DNA from: Proluteimonas flavola
GTDB lineage: Bacteria; Pseudomonadota; Gammaproteobacteria; Xanthomonadales; Xanthomonadaceae
Length of the DNA: 42,569 bases
Reading direction: 5' to 3'
Assembly: GCF_021191705.1 (NCBI RefSeq)
Contig: NZ_JAIWPU010000026.1
Location: forward strand, 1-42,569
The notes beneath the pieces were generated by a model. That model was not told where the DNA came from and made no database searches. It saw only the letters and a program-made list of their open reading frames with translations. The position numbers and the translations under genes were made by a program. Positions within the stretch are counted from its first letter, which is position 1; every line of letters begins with the position of its first letter. Positions 20,901 to 30,210 of this stretch are shown piece by piece.

Positions 20901-22238
20901 ATGCATACCGATTCCGCTCCGATTCAAAGCGCCGTGTCCGCCGAACTGCGGGTCATTCCGCGCGACCAGCACACCATCTCGCGGCGGCAGATCAGCCAGA
21001 ACGCGCTGCGCGTGCTGTACCGCCTCCACGAGGCCGGCCACGAGGCCTATCTGGTCGGCGGGGCGGTGCGCGACGTGCTGGTCGGCCTGACGCCGAAGGA
21101 CTTCGACATCGCGACCGACGCGACGCCCGAGCAGGTCAAGGGACTGTTCCGCAACTGCCGCCTGATCGGCCGCCGGTTCCGTCTGGCGCACGTCGTGTTC
21201 GGCCGCGAGATCATCGAGGTGGCCACGTTCCGCGCCAACGTCGACGATGGCAGCGGCGACCGCGAGGTCCACGACGGCGGCCGCCTGCTGCGCGACAACG
21301 TCTACGGCACCATCGAAGACGACGCGGTGCGCCGCGACTTCACCGCCAACGCCCTGTATTACGCGATCGCCGATTTCTCGGTGCGCGACTACACCGGCGG
21401 TTTCGAGGACGTGCAGAACCGGGTCATGCGCCTGATCGGCGATCCCGACACGCGGTATCGCGAAGATCCCGTGCGCATGCTGCGTGCGGTGCGCCTGGCG
21501 GCCAAGCTCGGCTTCACGATCGAGCCCGGCACCGCGGAGCCCATTCCGCGCCTGGCCTCGCTGCTGGCCGAAGCCGCGCCGGCGCGGTTGTTCGAAGAAT
21601 GCCTGAAGCTGTTCCTGTCCGGACATGCGGTCGCCAGCTTCGAAGGCCTCGAGCGCCACGGCCTGCTGTCGGCGCTGTTCCCCGAATCCGCCGCCGCGCT
21701 CGCCAGCAACCGCAGCGGCGCGTTGCGCGCGATGGTGCTCGCGGGCCTGGCGTCGACCGATGCGCGCATCGCCGCCGGCGATCCGGTGTCGCCGGCATTC
21801 CTGTTCGCGACCCTGCTGTGGCCGGCGTTCTGCCGCGCGTGGATGAAGCTGCAGGCCGACGGCGTGCAGCCGGTCGAAGCGCAGCGCCGCGCCGCCGATC
21901 GCGTCACCTTGCATCAGGTGACCACGGTCGCGCTGCCGCGCCGCTTCTCGCTGCCGATGCAGGAAATCTGGCTGCTGCAGGCACGCTTCCCGCTGCGCCA
22001 GCGCAAGCGCGTCACGCGCACGCTGTCGCATCCGCGTTTCCGCGCCGCATTCGATTTCCTCGTGCTGCGCCAGACCGCGTCCGACGCGCATGCCGCCGAC
22101 GTCGCGTTCTGGGAAGAAGCCCAGCACGATCCCGACCACGCGATCGCGCTGTATCCGGGCGAGGACGAAGAGGGTGGCGACGACGACGCACCGCGCCGTC
22201 GCCGCCGTCGCCGTCGTACACCGGCCGCGGCTGGATGA
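20901..22238 (+). CDS. pcnB: Poly(A) polymerase I PcnB
   Basis: A 445-residue nucleotidyltransferase that adds 3' poly(A) tails to RNA and thereby marks it for decay. The catalytic core has the family signature LVGGAVRDVLVGL followed by KDFDIATDATPEQV with the metal-binding Asp pair, then RRDFTANALYY and YREDPVRMLRAVRLAAKLGF. The C-terminus ends in an Asp/Glu-rich then Arg-rich tail ([14 protein letters not shown]), as in other PcnB proteins. The ATG at 20901 is chosen because the 23 residues before it overlap the tRNA-Glu promoter region and lack conservation. folK follows 40 bases later. Confidence 0.94.
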   Translation: MHTDSAPIQSAVSAELRVIPRDQHTISRRQISQNALRVLYRLHEAGHEAYLVGGAVRDVLVGLTPKDFDIATDATPEQVKGLFRNCRLIGRRFRLAHVVFGREIIEVATFRANVDDGSGDREVHDGGRLLRDNVYGTIEDDAVRRDFTANALYYAIADFSVRDYTGGFEDVQNRVMRLIGDPDTRYREDPVRMLRAVRLAAKLGFTIEPGTAEPIPRLASLLAEAAPARLFEECLKLFLSGHAVASFEGLERHGLLSALFPESAAALASNRSGALRAMVLAGLASTDARIAAGDPVSPAFLFATLLWPAFCRAWMKLQADGVQPVEAQRRAADRVTLHQVTTVALPRRFSLPMQEIWLLQARFPLRQRKRVTRTLSHPRFRAAFDFLVLRQTASDAHAADVAFWEEAQHDPDHAIALYPGEDEEGGDDDAPRRRRRRRRTPAAAG

Positions 22239-22278
22239 CACCGCGCGCCGTGCGTGGCGTGCAGGCAGGCGCCTGCGC

Positions 22279-22773
22279 ATGAGCGTGCGTGCCTGGGTCG
22301 GGCTCGGCGGCAATCTGGGCAACGTGCCGCAGGTACTGCGCGACGCCGCTGCGGCGCTGTCGGCGTTGCCCGACATCCAGGACCTGCGGATGTCGTCGCT
22401 GTATCGCACGCCGGCCTGGGGCCGCACCGACCAGCCCGATTTCGTCAACGCGGTCGCGGTGCTCGACACCAACCGCGCGCCGATGGATCTGCTCGATGCG
22501 CTGCTCGACATCGAACGCATGTTCGGCCGTACCCGCAGCGACGATGCCGGCGACCAGTGGGGCCCGCGCACGCTGGACCTCGACCTGCTGCTCTACGGCG
22601 ATGCGGTGATCACGCTGCCGGGACTGACCGTTCCGCATCCGCGCCTGCACCAGCGCGCATTCGCGCTCGTACCGCTGCTGGAACTCGACGCCGGCATCGT
22701 GATCCCGCGCATCGGGCCGGCTGCGGCTGCGCTCGCGCACGTGGATCGTGCCGGCATCGAAGCGCTACCCTAG
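22279..22773 (+). CDS. folK: 6-hydroxymethyl-7,8-dihydropterin pyrophosphokinase
   Basis: A 164-residue enzyme of folate synthesis that transfers pyrophosphate from ATP to hydroxymethyl-dihydropterin. Family features are VGLGGNLGN at the start, [16 protein letters not shown], the Arg-containing loop FGRTRS and the metal-binding DLDLLLYG, then [15 protein letters not shown]. The ATG at 22279 gives family length. The panB start follows four bases after the stop, so pcnB, folK and panB probably form one transcript, as in many gammaproteobacteria. Confidence 0.95.
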   Translation: MSVRAWVGLGGNLGNVPQVLRDAAAALSALPDIQDLRMSSLYRTPAWGRTDQPDFVNAVAVLDTNRAPMDLLDALLDIERMFGRTRSDDAGDQWGPRTLDLDLLLYGDAVITLPGLTVPHPRLHQRAFALVPLLELDAGIVIPRIGPAAAALAHVDRAGIEALP

Positions 22774-22777
22774 CGCG

Positions 22778-23593
22778 ATGAACACAACGTCTTCCGCGCC
22801 GGTCACCGTGCCCGCGCTGTTCGAGGCCCGCGCCGCCGGTCGCCGGCTCGCGATGCTGACCGCCTACGACGCCGGCTTCGCCCGCACCTTCGATGCCGCA
22901 GGCGTGGACCTGCTGCTGATCGGCGATTCGCTGGGCATGGTGGTGCAGGGCCACGGTTCGACCTTGCCCGTCACCGTCGACGACATCGCGTATCACACCG
23001 CCTGCGTGGCCCGCGCCGTGCAGCGTGCGCTGATCGTCGCCGACCTGCCGTTCCAGGCCGACGCAACGCCCGAGCGCGCGCTCGAGGCCTCGACGCGGCT
23101 GCTGCAGGCCGGCGCCGGCATGGTCAAGCTGGAAGGCGCGACGCCGAACAAGTGCGAGGTCGTGCGTTTCCTCGTCGAGCGCGAGATTCCGGTCTGCGCG
23201 CACCTCGGCCTCACCCCGCAGTCGGTACTGCGTTTCGGCGGCTTCAAGATCCAGGGACGTGGCGATGTCGCGGCGCAGGCATTGCGCGACGATGCGCGCG
23301 CGATCGCCGAAGCGGGTGCGACGCTGATCGTGCTCGAAGGCGTGCCGGCGTCGCTCGCTGCCGAAATCACCGCCGTTTCGCCGGTCCCGACGATCGGCAT
23401 CGGCGCCGGCCCGGACTGCGACGGCCAGGTGTTGGTGCTGCACGACATGCTGGGCCTCGACAGCGGCCATCGCCGCCCGAAGTTCGTCCGCGATTTCCTC
23501 GCCGAAGGCGGCTCGGTCGCCGGCGCCGCGCGGGCCTACGTCGACGCGGTGCGCGACGGCAGCTTCCCCGGTCCCGAACACTCCTACAAGTAA
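22778..23593 (+). CDS. panB: 3-methyl-2-oxobutanoate hydroxymethyltransferase
   Basis: A 271-residue TIM-barrel enzyme that makes ketopantoate from 2-oxoisovalerate and methylene-tetrahydrofolate, the first committed step of pantothenate synthesis. Metal and substrate motifs are [41 protein letters not shown] [11 protein letters not shown], and [19 protein letters not shown]. The upstream frame start at 22748 lies inside folK, so the ATG at 22778 is preferred. It depends on folate made with the help of the neighbouring folK product. Confidence 0.96.
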   Translation: MNTTSSAPVTVPALFEARAAGRRLAMLTAYDAGFARTFDAAGVDLLLIGDSLGMVVQGHGSTLPVTVDDIAYHTACVARAVQRALIVADLPFQADATPERALEASTRLLQAGAGMVKLEGATPNKCEVVRFLVEREIPVCAHLGLTPQSVLRFGGFKIQGRGDVAAQALRDDARAIAEAGATLIVLEGVPASLAAEITAVSPVPTIGIGAGPDCDGQVLVLHDMLGLDSGHRRPKFVRDFLAEGGSVAGAARAYVDAVRDGSFPGPEHSYK

Positions 23594-23599
23594 CCGGCG

Positions 23600-23983
23600 A
23601 TGCACCGCGGCAGCTGCCTGTGTGGCGATGTGCGATTCGAAATCGCGGTCGAACTCGCGCCGCCGGACGCCTGTCACTGCGTCGCCTGCCGCAAGTCGTC
23701 CGGACACGTGTTCGCCTCGACCGACGTGCCGGTCGAGGCGCTGACGATCCATGACCCGCAGGCTGTGCTGCGCTGGTACGCCAGTTCGGAACGCGTGCGC
23801 CGCGGATTCTGCGGGCGCTGCGGTGCCTCGCTGTTCTGGGCGCCGGTGGGCGGCGCGAAGATCGCGGTGGCGATGGGGGCATTCGATACGCCGACCGGCA
23901 CCCGGCTGCACATGCACATCTTCGTATCGGAGCAGGGCGACTACTACGCGCTCGACGACAGCCTGCCTCGACACGCGCGCTGA
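23600..23983 (+). CDS. GFA/CENP-V-type zinc protein
   Basis: A 127-residue protein of the GFA family (glutathione-dependent formaldehyde-activating enzyme-like). The zinc-binding cysteines appear in the expected order: GSCLCGDVRF, ACHCVACRKSSG and RRGFCGRCGASLFW. The remainder is the short beta-sandwich fold ending at YYALDD. The family includes proteins with and without proven formaldehyde chemistry, so the activity here is unproven. It starts six bases after panB and ends 54 before panC, so it is probably cotranscribed with the pantothenate genes. Confidence 0.9.
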   Translation: MHRGSCLCGDVRFEIAVELAPPDACHCVACRKSSGHVFASTDVPVEALTIHDPQAVLRWYASSERVRRGFCGRCGASLFWAPVGGAKIAVAMGAFDTPTGTRLHMHIFVSEQGDYYALDDSLPRHAR

Positions 23984-24037
23984 CGCCCGGCGTCGCAGAT
24001 CTGCGAAAATCGGCGCCTCCCCATCGCCGGACCCGCC

Positions 24038-24904
24038 GTGATCGACACCGTCCACGACCTCGCCGCGCTGCGTGCGCGGATCGCCGAATGGAAGCGCGCG
24101 GGCCTGCGCATCGGCCTTGTGCCGACGATGGGCAATCTGCACGCGGGCCATTTCTCGCTGGTCGGGGCACTGCGCACGCGCGTGGATCGCATCGTCGCCA
24201 GCGTGTTCGTGAACCCGACCCAGTTCGGCCCGAACGAGGATTTCGCACGCTATCCGCGCACGCCCGATCAGGACGCGCAGGGCCTCGCCGCCGCGGGCTG
24301 CGATCTGCTGTGGCTGCCGTCGGTCGAGAAGATGTATCCGCTGGGCCTGCACAACACGGTGACGTTACGCGTGCCGGGCGTGAGCGAAGTGCTGGACGGC
24401 GCGCATCGCCCCGGCCATTTCGATGGCGTGGCGACCGTGGTCGCGCGCCTGTTCAACCAGGTGCAGCCGGATGTCGCCGCATTCGGACGCAAGGACTACC
24501 AGCAGCTCGCGGTGATCGCGCACCTGGTCGCTGATCTCGCGTTCCCGGTGGAGCTGCTGCCGGTCGCGATCGCGCGCGAGGCCGACGGTCTCGCGCTGAG
24601 TTCGCGCAACCAGTATCTCGACGCCGACGCACGCGTCCGCGCGCCGGCGATGCACGCGGCGTTGCGCGCGTTGCGTGACGCGATGCAGGGCGGCGTGCCG
24701 GCTGCGGACGCGGCCGGGAATGCCGTGGCGGCGCTGCGCGCGGCCGACTTCGCGGTCGACTACGTCGAAGTGCGTGCGCCCGACCTGTCGGCCTACGTCG
24801 ACGGGCAGCCGTCCGCCGTCGCGCTGGCGGCGGCGCGCCTGGGCGCCACGCGCCTGATCGACAACCTCGAATTCAGCCTCGACGGCACGCCGACGGCTCG
24901 CTGA
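24038..24904 (+). CDS. panC: Pantothenate synthetase
   Basis: A 288-residue ligase that joins pantoate and beta-alanine using ATP. The nucleotidyltransferase motif is VPTMGNLHAGHFSL, with VNPTQFGPNEDFARYPRT, the pantoate-binding HFDGVATVV, FGRKDYQQL and the KMSKS-like SSRNQYL. The start is GTG at 24038; a stretch of G-rich sequence precedes it but no strong ribosome site. Beta-alanine comes from the product of panD, 114 bases downstream. Confidence 0.96.
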   Translation: MIDTVHDLAALRARIAEWKRAGLRIGLVPTMGNLHAGHFSLVGALRTRVDRIVASVFVNPTQFGPNEDFARYPRTPDQDAQGLAAAGCDLLWLPSVEKMYPLGLHNTVTLRVPGVSEVLDGAHRPGHFDGVATVVARLFNQVQPDVAAFGRKDYQQLAVIAHLVADLAFPVELLPVAIAREADGLALSSRNQYLDADARVRAPAMHAALRALRDAMQGGVPAADAAGNAVAALRAADFAVDYVEVRAPDLSAYVDGQPSAVALAAARLGATRLIDNLEFSLDGTPTAR

Positions 24905-25018
24905 ATCTCCCGCCGCCGCGGCAGGCGGTGATGTTGCGATGCCGCAGTTGGTCCCTATACTTCGCGGTTCCTGCGGGCTTCCCGCGTTGTCCGATGCCGT
25001 GATCCGGCCGCATCCGTC

Positions 25019-25399
25019 ATGCAACTCACCCTGCTGAAAGCCAAGATCCACCGTGCCTCCGTGACCCACGCCGAGCTGCATTACGAAGGCTCGTGTGCGA
25101 TCGACGGCCGCCTGCTCGACCTGTCGGGCATCCGCGAGTACGAGCGCATCGAGATCTACAACATCAACAACGGCGAGCGTTTCGCGACCTACGCGATCCG
25201 CGCCGATGTCGGCAGCGGCATCATCTCGGTCAACGGCGCCGCCGCGCACAAGGCCGGCGTGGGCGACCTGGTGATCATCTGCGCCTATGGCGCGCTGGAC
25301 GAAGCCGAAGTGGCGAAGTTCAAGCCCAGGCTGGTGTACGTGGACCGCGACAACCGCATGACCCACACCAACGATTCGATTCCCGCACAGGCTGCCTGA
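25019..25399 (+). CDS. panD: Aspartate 1-decarboxylase proenzyme
   Basis: A 126-residue pyruvoyl enzyme that makes beta-alanine from aspartate. It is processed by self-cleavage between Gly24 and Ser25 (HYEGSCAID), Ser25 becoming the pyruvoyl group. Lys9 and His11 in [10 protein letters not shown] and Tyr near 58 in [12 protein letters not shown] are in place. Its TGA overlaps the pgi ATG by one base, implying joint translation. The 114-base gap after panC may hold a separate promoter, but none is clear. Confidence 0.97.
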   Translation: MQLTLLKAKIHRASVTHAELHYEGSCAIDGRLLDLSGIREYERIEIYNINNGERFATYAIRADVGSGIISVNGAAAHKAGVGDLVIICAYGALDEAEVAKFKPRLVYVDRDNRMTHTNDSIPAQAA

Positions 25400-26928
25400 T
25401 GACGACGGTGGCGCGGCGGATCACCGAGGCGCTGGCGCCGCACGCGCGTCGCCTCGATCCGGCGCGCATCGCCGACCTCGTCGAAGCCGATGCGGCGCGT
25501 CCGCAGGACTTCGCGCTGCGCATCGGCGGGCTCTACGCCAGCTTCGCGCGCCAGCGGCTCGACCGCGCCGCGCGCGATGCCCTGGTCGCGCTCGGCGAAG
25601 CCGCAGGATTGCCGCAGGCGTTCCGCGCGTTGTTCGATGGCGTCACCGTCAATACGTCGGAGAACCGTCCGGCGCTGCACGTCGCACTGCGGTCCGCGCT
25701 GTCGGATACCGCGATCGCGCATGACGCGCATGCGCAGGCCGCCCAGGCGCGCGCGCGCATGGCGGCACTGGTCGCGCAGCTCGAAGCCTCCGACGTCACC
25801 GACATCGTCAACGTCGGCATCGGTGGTTCGGACCTCGGTCCGCGCCTAGTCGTCGACGCACTGAAGGATTTCGGCACCGGTCGCTTCCGCGTGCACTTCC
25901 TGACCAATGTCGACGGCAGCGATGCGCAGCATCGTCTGGCGAAACTCGACCCGGCGAAGACTGCCGCGATTCTGGTTTCCAAGACCTTCGGCACGCAGGA
26001 AACCCTGCTCAACGGCGCCGTCGTGCGCGACTGGCTCGGCGGCAGCGAACGCCTGTACGCGGTCAGCGCCAACGTGCCGCGCGCCGAGGCCTTCGGTGTC
26101 GCGCCCGAGCGCGTGCTGCCGATGTGGGACTGGGTCGGCGGCCGCTATTCGCTGTGGTCGGCGGTCGGCTTCTCGATCGCGCTCGCGGTCGGCATGGACG
26201 GCTTCGAGGCGTTGCTCGCCGGCGCTGCCGAGATGGACGCACATGCGCTGCAGGCACCGATCGCCAAGAACCTGCCGCTGCTGCATGCGCTCACCGGCGT
26301 GTGGAACCGCAACGCGCTCGGTCTCGCCACGCACGCCGTGCTGCCCTACGACGAGCGCCTCGCGCTGCTGCCGGCGTATCTCCAGCAACTGGTGATGGAA
26401 AGCCTCGGCAAGTCGGTCACGCCCGATGGCGAGGCCGTCGGCATCGACACCGTGCCGGTGCTGTGGGGCGGGCCGGGCACCAATTCCCAGCACAGCTTCT
26501 TCCAGGCGCTGCACCAGGGCACGCAGACCGTGCCGGCCGATTTCATCGGCGTGGTGAATCCCGCGCATCCCTATGCCGACAACCACGCCGCACTGCTGTC
26601 CAACCTGCTCGCGCAGACCGAGGCGCTGGCCAATGGTTACTCGGCCGACGATCCGCAGAAGTCGTATCCGGGCAACCGCCCGTCGACGCTGCTGCTGCTC
26701 GACCGCCTCGATCCGCGCAGCCTCGGCGCGCTGATCGCGCTCTACGAGCACAGCGTCTACGCGCAGTCGGTGCTGTGGGGCGTCAACGCCTTCGACCAGT
26801 GGGGCGTCGAGCTCGGCAAGCGGATTGCCGGCGAACTGATGCTGGCGGTGCAGGGCGACGACGTGGCGGTGGCCGATCCGGTCACGCGCGCCCTGCTGGA
26901 CGAAATCCGCGCGCGTCGTACGCGCTGA
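25399..26928 (+). CDS. pgi: Glucose-6-phosphate isomerase
   Basis: A 509-residue glycolytic enzyme that interconverts glucose 6-phosphate and fructose 6-phosphate. The family signatures [14 protein letters not shown] and [14 protein letters not shown] are present, as is [14 protein letters not shown] in the substrate site. The open frame extends upstream through panD, but the ATG at 25399 overlaps the panD stop and gives the length usual for Xanthomonad Pgi. It ends the pcnB-to-pgi run; an inverted repeat starts two bases after its stop. Confidence 0.96.
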   Translation: MTTVARRITEALAPHARRLDPARIADLVEADAARPQDFALRIGGLYASFARQRLDRAARDALVALGEAAGLPQAFRALFDGVTVNTSENRPALHVALRSALSDTAIAHDAHAQAAQARARMAALVAQLEASDVTDIVNVGIGGSDLGPRLVVDALKDFGTGRFRVHFLTNVDGSDAQHRLAKLDPAKTAAILVSKTFGTQETLLNGAVVRDWLGGSERLYAVSANVPRAEAFGVAPERVLPMWDWVGGRYSLWSAVGFSIALAVGMDGFEALLAGAAEMDAHALQAPIAKNLPLLHALTGVWNRNALGLATHAVLPYDERLALLPAYLQQLVMESLGKSVTPDGEAVGIDTVPVLWGGPGTNSQHSFFQALHQGTQTVPADFIGVVNPAHPYADNHAALLSNLLAQTEALANGYSADDPQKSYPGNRPSTLLLLDRLDPRSLGALIALYEHSVYAQSVLWGVNAFDQWGVELGKRIAGELMLAVQGDDVAVADPVTRALLDEIRARRTR

Positions 26929-26930
26929 GC

Positions 26931-27004
26931 CCTGTAGGAGCGCGCTGGCGCGCGATCTGGCTTCACCGGGAAAGCGCCATCGCGCGCGAGCGCGCTCCTA
27001 CAGG
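26931..27004. repeat. REP-like inverted repeat between pgi and queG
   Basis: Two 26-base arms (26931-26956 and 26979-27004) are inverted copies with one mismatch, separated by 22 bases. Each outer end reads TGTAGGAGCGCGC, the core of a dispersed palindrome common in Xanthomonadaceae and pseudomonads. It fills nearly the entire 77-base gap between the convergent pgi and queG stops, so it can block or terminate transcription from both sides. No T-run follows. Confidence 0.85.
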
Positions 27005-27005
27005 A

Positions 27006-28088
27006 TCACTGAACGCCGTGGCGCGCCAGCGCCCATTCGACATGCTCGTCGACCAGCGCGTCTCCGCCGCGGCGGCGCGTGCGCAAGGCGGCGATGGTGT
27101 CCGGCGTCGAAGGCGCATTGCCGAGCGCGACCGCGAGATTGCGCAGCCAGCGGCGGTGCCCGCTGCGGCGGATCGGCGAGCCTTCGGTGCGCTGCAGGAA
27201 CTCGTCCTCGTCCCAGGCGAACAGGTCGGCCAGGCTCGCGGTGTCGAGGTTGTTGCGCGCACGGAAATCCGGTTCATCGGTCCGTTTGGCGAACTTGTTC
27301 CAGGGGCAGACCAGTTGGCAGTCGTCGCAGCCGAAGATGCGGTTGCCGATCAGCGGGCGCAGCGAGGCGTCGATCGCGCCTTCGTGTTCGATCGTGAGAT
27401 AGGCGATGCAGCGCCGCGCGTCGAGCCGGTGCGGCGCGACGATCGCGCGCGTCGGGCAGACGTCGATACAGCGCACGCAGGTGCCGCAATGTGCGGTCGC
27501 CGGCGGATCGACCGGCAGCGGCACGTCGACGTAGATCTCGCCGAGGAAGAACCACGAGCCGCCGTTCCTGTCGATCAGGCAGGTGTGCTTGCCGATCCAG
27601 CCGAGCCCCGCGTTGCGTGCGAGCGCGCGCTCGAGCACCGGCGCTGAATCGACGAACACGCGATGGCCGAACGGACCGATCTCATCACTGATGCGATGCG
27701 CGAACTTCTGCAGCCGGTTGCGCATGAGCTTGTGGTAATCGCGGCCCAGCGCATAGCGCGCCACGTAGGCGCGGCTGCCATCGGCGAGCGTGTCCCAGGC
27801 GCTGTCGTCGTCGTTGCGGCCGTAGTCGAGGCCGACCGAGAGCACGCGCACCGTACCCGGCAGCAGTTCGGCCGGGCGCGCGCGCATGTCGCCGTGGCGC
27901 GCCATCCAGTCCATGGTCCCGTACAGGCCCTGCGCCAGCCAGTCGCGCAGATGCGCCTCGTCCTCGCGCAGGTCGATGCCGGCGATGCCGCAGCGCTGGA
28001 AGCCCATCTCGCCCGCGATCGCCTTGATGCGTGCGGCCAGCGCGTCGGGCGATGCGTGGGATGGAGCGGCGGTGGCAACGGAGGGCAT
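27006..28088 (-). CDS. queG: Epoxyqueuosine reductase QueG
   Basis: A 360-residue cobalamin- and Fe-S-dependent enzyme for the last step of queuosine synthesis in tRNA. The corrinoid-binding N-terminal half includes ARYALGRDYHKLMRNRL and GWIGKHTCLI. Two [4Fe-4S] clusters are bound by HCGTCVRCIDVCPT and GCDDCQLVCPWN. A C-terminal HEAT-like part (RRSGHRRWLRNLAVALGNAP) touches tRNA in homologues. The ATG at 28088 is chosen; upstream residues overlap nnr. It is divergent from nnr, as in E. coli the two are neighbours. The start codons are 29 bases apart. Confidence 0.95.
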   Translation of the reverse strand: MPSVATAAPSHASPDALAARIKAIAGEMGFQRCGIAGIDLREDEAHLRDWLAQGLYGTMDWMARHGDMRARPAELLPGTVRVLSVGLDYGRNDDDSAWDTLADGSRAYVARYALGRDYHKLMRNRLQKFAHRISDEIGPFGHRVFVDSAPVLERALARNAGLGWIGKHTCLIDRNGGSWFFLGEIYVDVPLPVDPPATAHCGTCVRCIDVCPTRAIVAPHRLDARRCIAYLTIEHEGAIDASLRPLIGNRIFGCDDCQLVCPWNKFAKRTDEPDFRARNNLDTASLADLFAWDEDEFLQRTEGSPIRRSGHRRWLRNLAVALGNAPSTPDTIAALRTRRRGGDALVDEHVEWALARHGVQ

Positions 28089-28117
28089 CACGATGCGGGA
28101 AGTATAGAATCCGCGCG

Positions 28118-29653
28118 ATGAGTGCTTCCTGTGCCACGCCTGCGCCCGGCGCTTCGTTGCCGGGCACCCTGCTGTACGACGCCGCCGCGCTGCGCGCGAT
28201 CGAGGCCGCGGCGCTCGCGCATGCAACCGATGCGACGGAACTGATGCGGCGCGCCGGCCAGGCAGGCTGGCGGACGCTGCTGGCGCACTGGCCGCAGGCG
28301 CGGCGCATCGTCGTGGCCTGTGGGCCGGGCAACAACGGCGGCGACGGCTATGTGCTCGCGACGCAGGCGCTGGCGTCGGGACGCGATGCGGTCGTTGTCC
28401 GGCTCGAATCGCATGCACCGCGCACCGACACAGCACGGACGATGCGTGCGGCGTTCGAAGCCGCGGGCGGCCGCATCGTTGCGTTCGATGGGCAATTGCC
28501 GATTGCGGACGTCGTCGTCGATGCGGTGTTCGGCATCGGTCTGGCGCGCGCGCCGGATGACGCGACCGCGGCACTGATCGAGGCGATCAATGCGGCCGGC
28601 GTGCCGGTGCTCGCGCTCGACACGCCCAGCGGGCTGTCCGGCGACCGCGGCAGCGCGGAAGGTATCGCCGTGCGCGCGACACGTACGCTGCAGTTTCTGG
28701 CCCCGCAGATCGGGCTGCAGACCGGCGACGGTCCGGACCATGCCGGCGCGCTGTCGCTGGATGCGCTCGGCGTCGACGCGGGGAGCTTCGCAGATGCGCA
28801 GCCGCAGGCATGCCGGATCGATACGCGCGATCTCGCCCACTGGCTGCGGCCTCGCCCGCGCAATGCGCACAAGGGCAGCCATGGTCGCGTGCTCGTGATC
28901 GGCGGCGATCACGGCACCGGCGGCGCAGTGCTGCTCGCGGCCGGTGCGGCGTTGCGCACCGGCACCGGGCTGGTCGAAGTCGCGACCCAGGGCGCGCACG
29001 TCGCGCCGCTGCTCGCGCGCTGGCCCGAGGCGATGGTCCGGCGCACCGACAACGTCTCGGCGCTGGCCGGCGCCCTCGATGCCGCCGATGTCATCGCGCT
29101 CGGTCCAGGCCTCGGCCAGGGCAGCTGGGGTCACGCGCTGTTCGACGAAACGCTCGATGCCGCCAGTGCAGCCGGAACGCCGCTGGTGCTCGACGCCGAT
29201 GCCCTCAATCTGCTGGTGGCACGCCCGCGCGCATTGCCGGTGGGCGTGGTGCTGACCCCGCACCCGGGCGAAGCCGCGCGGCTGCTCGATACCGGGATCC
29301 CCGCGATCCAGCGCGACCGTCCGGCCGCGGTGCGCGCACTCGCCGTGCGCTGGAATGCCGTCGTCGTGCTCAAGGGCGCTGGCACGCTGGTCTGTGCGCC
29401 GGACGGGCTGCCGTGGCTCGTCGCTGCCGGCAATCCGGGCATGGCGACCGGCGGCATGGGCGACGTATTGACCGGCGTCATCGCCGCGCTGCGCGCGCAG
29501 GGATTCGATGCCGAACATGCGGCCGCATGCGGCGCCCTGCTGCACGCCGTGGCCGGCGATGTCGCCGCACGCACGTCTGGCGAACGCGGCCTGTTGCCGG
29601 GCGATCTGATCGATGTGCTGCGCGCCTGCGCGAATCCGGAATCCAACGCATGA
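28118..29653 (+). CDS. nnr: Bifunctional NAD(P)HX epimerase / ADP-dependent dehydratase
   Basis: A 511-residue repair enzyme for hydrated NADH and NADPH. The N-terminal YjeF_N epimerase domain (about 20-220) has GPGNNGGDGYV and VVDAVFGIGL. The C-terminal ribokinase-like dehydratase (about 235-500) has HKGSHGRVLVIGG, LTPHPGEAARLL and GNPGMATGGMGDVLTG. The start at 28118 has no strong ribosome site. Its TGA overlaps the tsaE ATG as ATGA (29650-29653), so the two genes are coupled. Confidence 0.95.
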   Translation: MSASCATPAPGASLPGTLLYDAAALRAIEAAALAHATDATELMRRAGQAGWRTLLAHWPQARRIVVACGPGNNGGDGYVLATQALASGRDAVVVRLESHAPRTDTARTMRAAFEAAGGRIVAFDGQLPIADVVVDAVFGIGLARAPDDATAALIEAINAAGVPVLALDTPSGLSGDRGSAEGIAVRATRTLQFLAPQIGLQTGDGPDHAGALSLDALGVDAGSFADAQPQACRIDTRDLAHWLRPRPRNAHKGSHGRVLVIGGDHGTGGAVLLAAGAALRTGTGLVEVATQGAHVAPLLARWPEAMVRRTDNVSALAGALDAADVIALGPGLGQGSWGHALFDETLDAASAAGTPLVLDADALNLLVARPRALPVGVVLTPHPGEAARLLDTGIPAIQRDRPAAVRALAVRWNAVVVLKGAGTLVCAPDGLPWLVAAGNPGMATGGMGDVLTGVIAALRAQGFDAEHAAACGALLHAVAGDVAARTSGERGLLPGDLIDVLRACANPESNA

Positions 29654-30135
29654 TCCGCCGGCATCTGCCCGACGACGCCGCAACCCGTCTGCTCGCCGAA
29701 ATCCTTGCCGCCCATCAGCCCAGAGGCGCCGTCGTGCATCTGCAGGGCGAGCTCGGTGCCGGCAAGTCCACGCTGGCCCGCGCCTGGCTGCGTGCACTCG
29801 GCGTGACCGGCACGGTGCGCAGCCCCACCTACACCCTGGTCGAGCGCTATCCGGTCGACGGTGGCGAAGCCCTGCATCTGGATCTGTACCGGATCGGCGA
29901 CGCCGCCGAACTGGATTTCCTCGGGCTCGACGACATCGACGCCGCGCTGTGGCTGGTGGAGTGGCCCGAACGTGGCGCTGCAGTGCTGCCGGCCGCGGAT
30001 CTGGAGATCCGCCTGGCGATTGAAGGCACGGGCCGTTCGGTCGAACTGCTGCCGGACGGGCAGGCCGGAAACGCCTGGCTGACCGCTCTGTTCGAGGATC
30101 CCCGTTTATCGACCCTACCTGAACCGAAAGCATAG
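29650..30135 (+). CDS. tsaE: tRNA threonylcarbamoyladenosine ATPase TsaE
   Basis: A 161-residue P-loop ATPase that supports TsaB-TsaD in making the t6A base of ANN-reading tRNAs. Walker A is GELGAGKST (33-41). The conserved VRSPTYTLVERY, HLDLYRI and VEWPERG segments follow. It is essential in many bacteria. It overlaps nnr by four bases; the next gene, amiC, is 75 bases downstream. Confidence 0.95.
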   Translation: MIRRHLPDDAATRLLAEILAAHQPRGAVVHLQGELGAGKSTLARAWLRALGVTGTVRSPTYTLVERYPVDGGEALHLDLYRIGDAAELDFLGLDDIDAALWLVEWPERGAAVLPAADLEIRLAIEGTGRSVELLPDGQAGNAWLTALFEDPRLSTLPEPKA

Positions 30136-30210
30136 GAAGGATCTGCAGGCCACGGATTTGAAAGGAAAAACGGCTTGCAATGTTCCGGAGGCGATGATTG
30201 ACTAGCCGCC

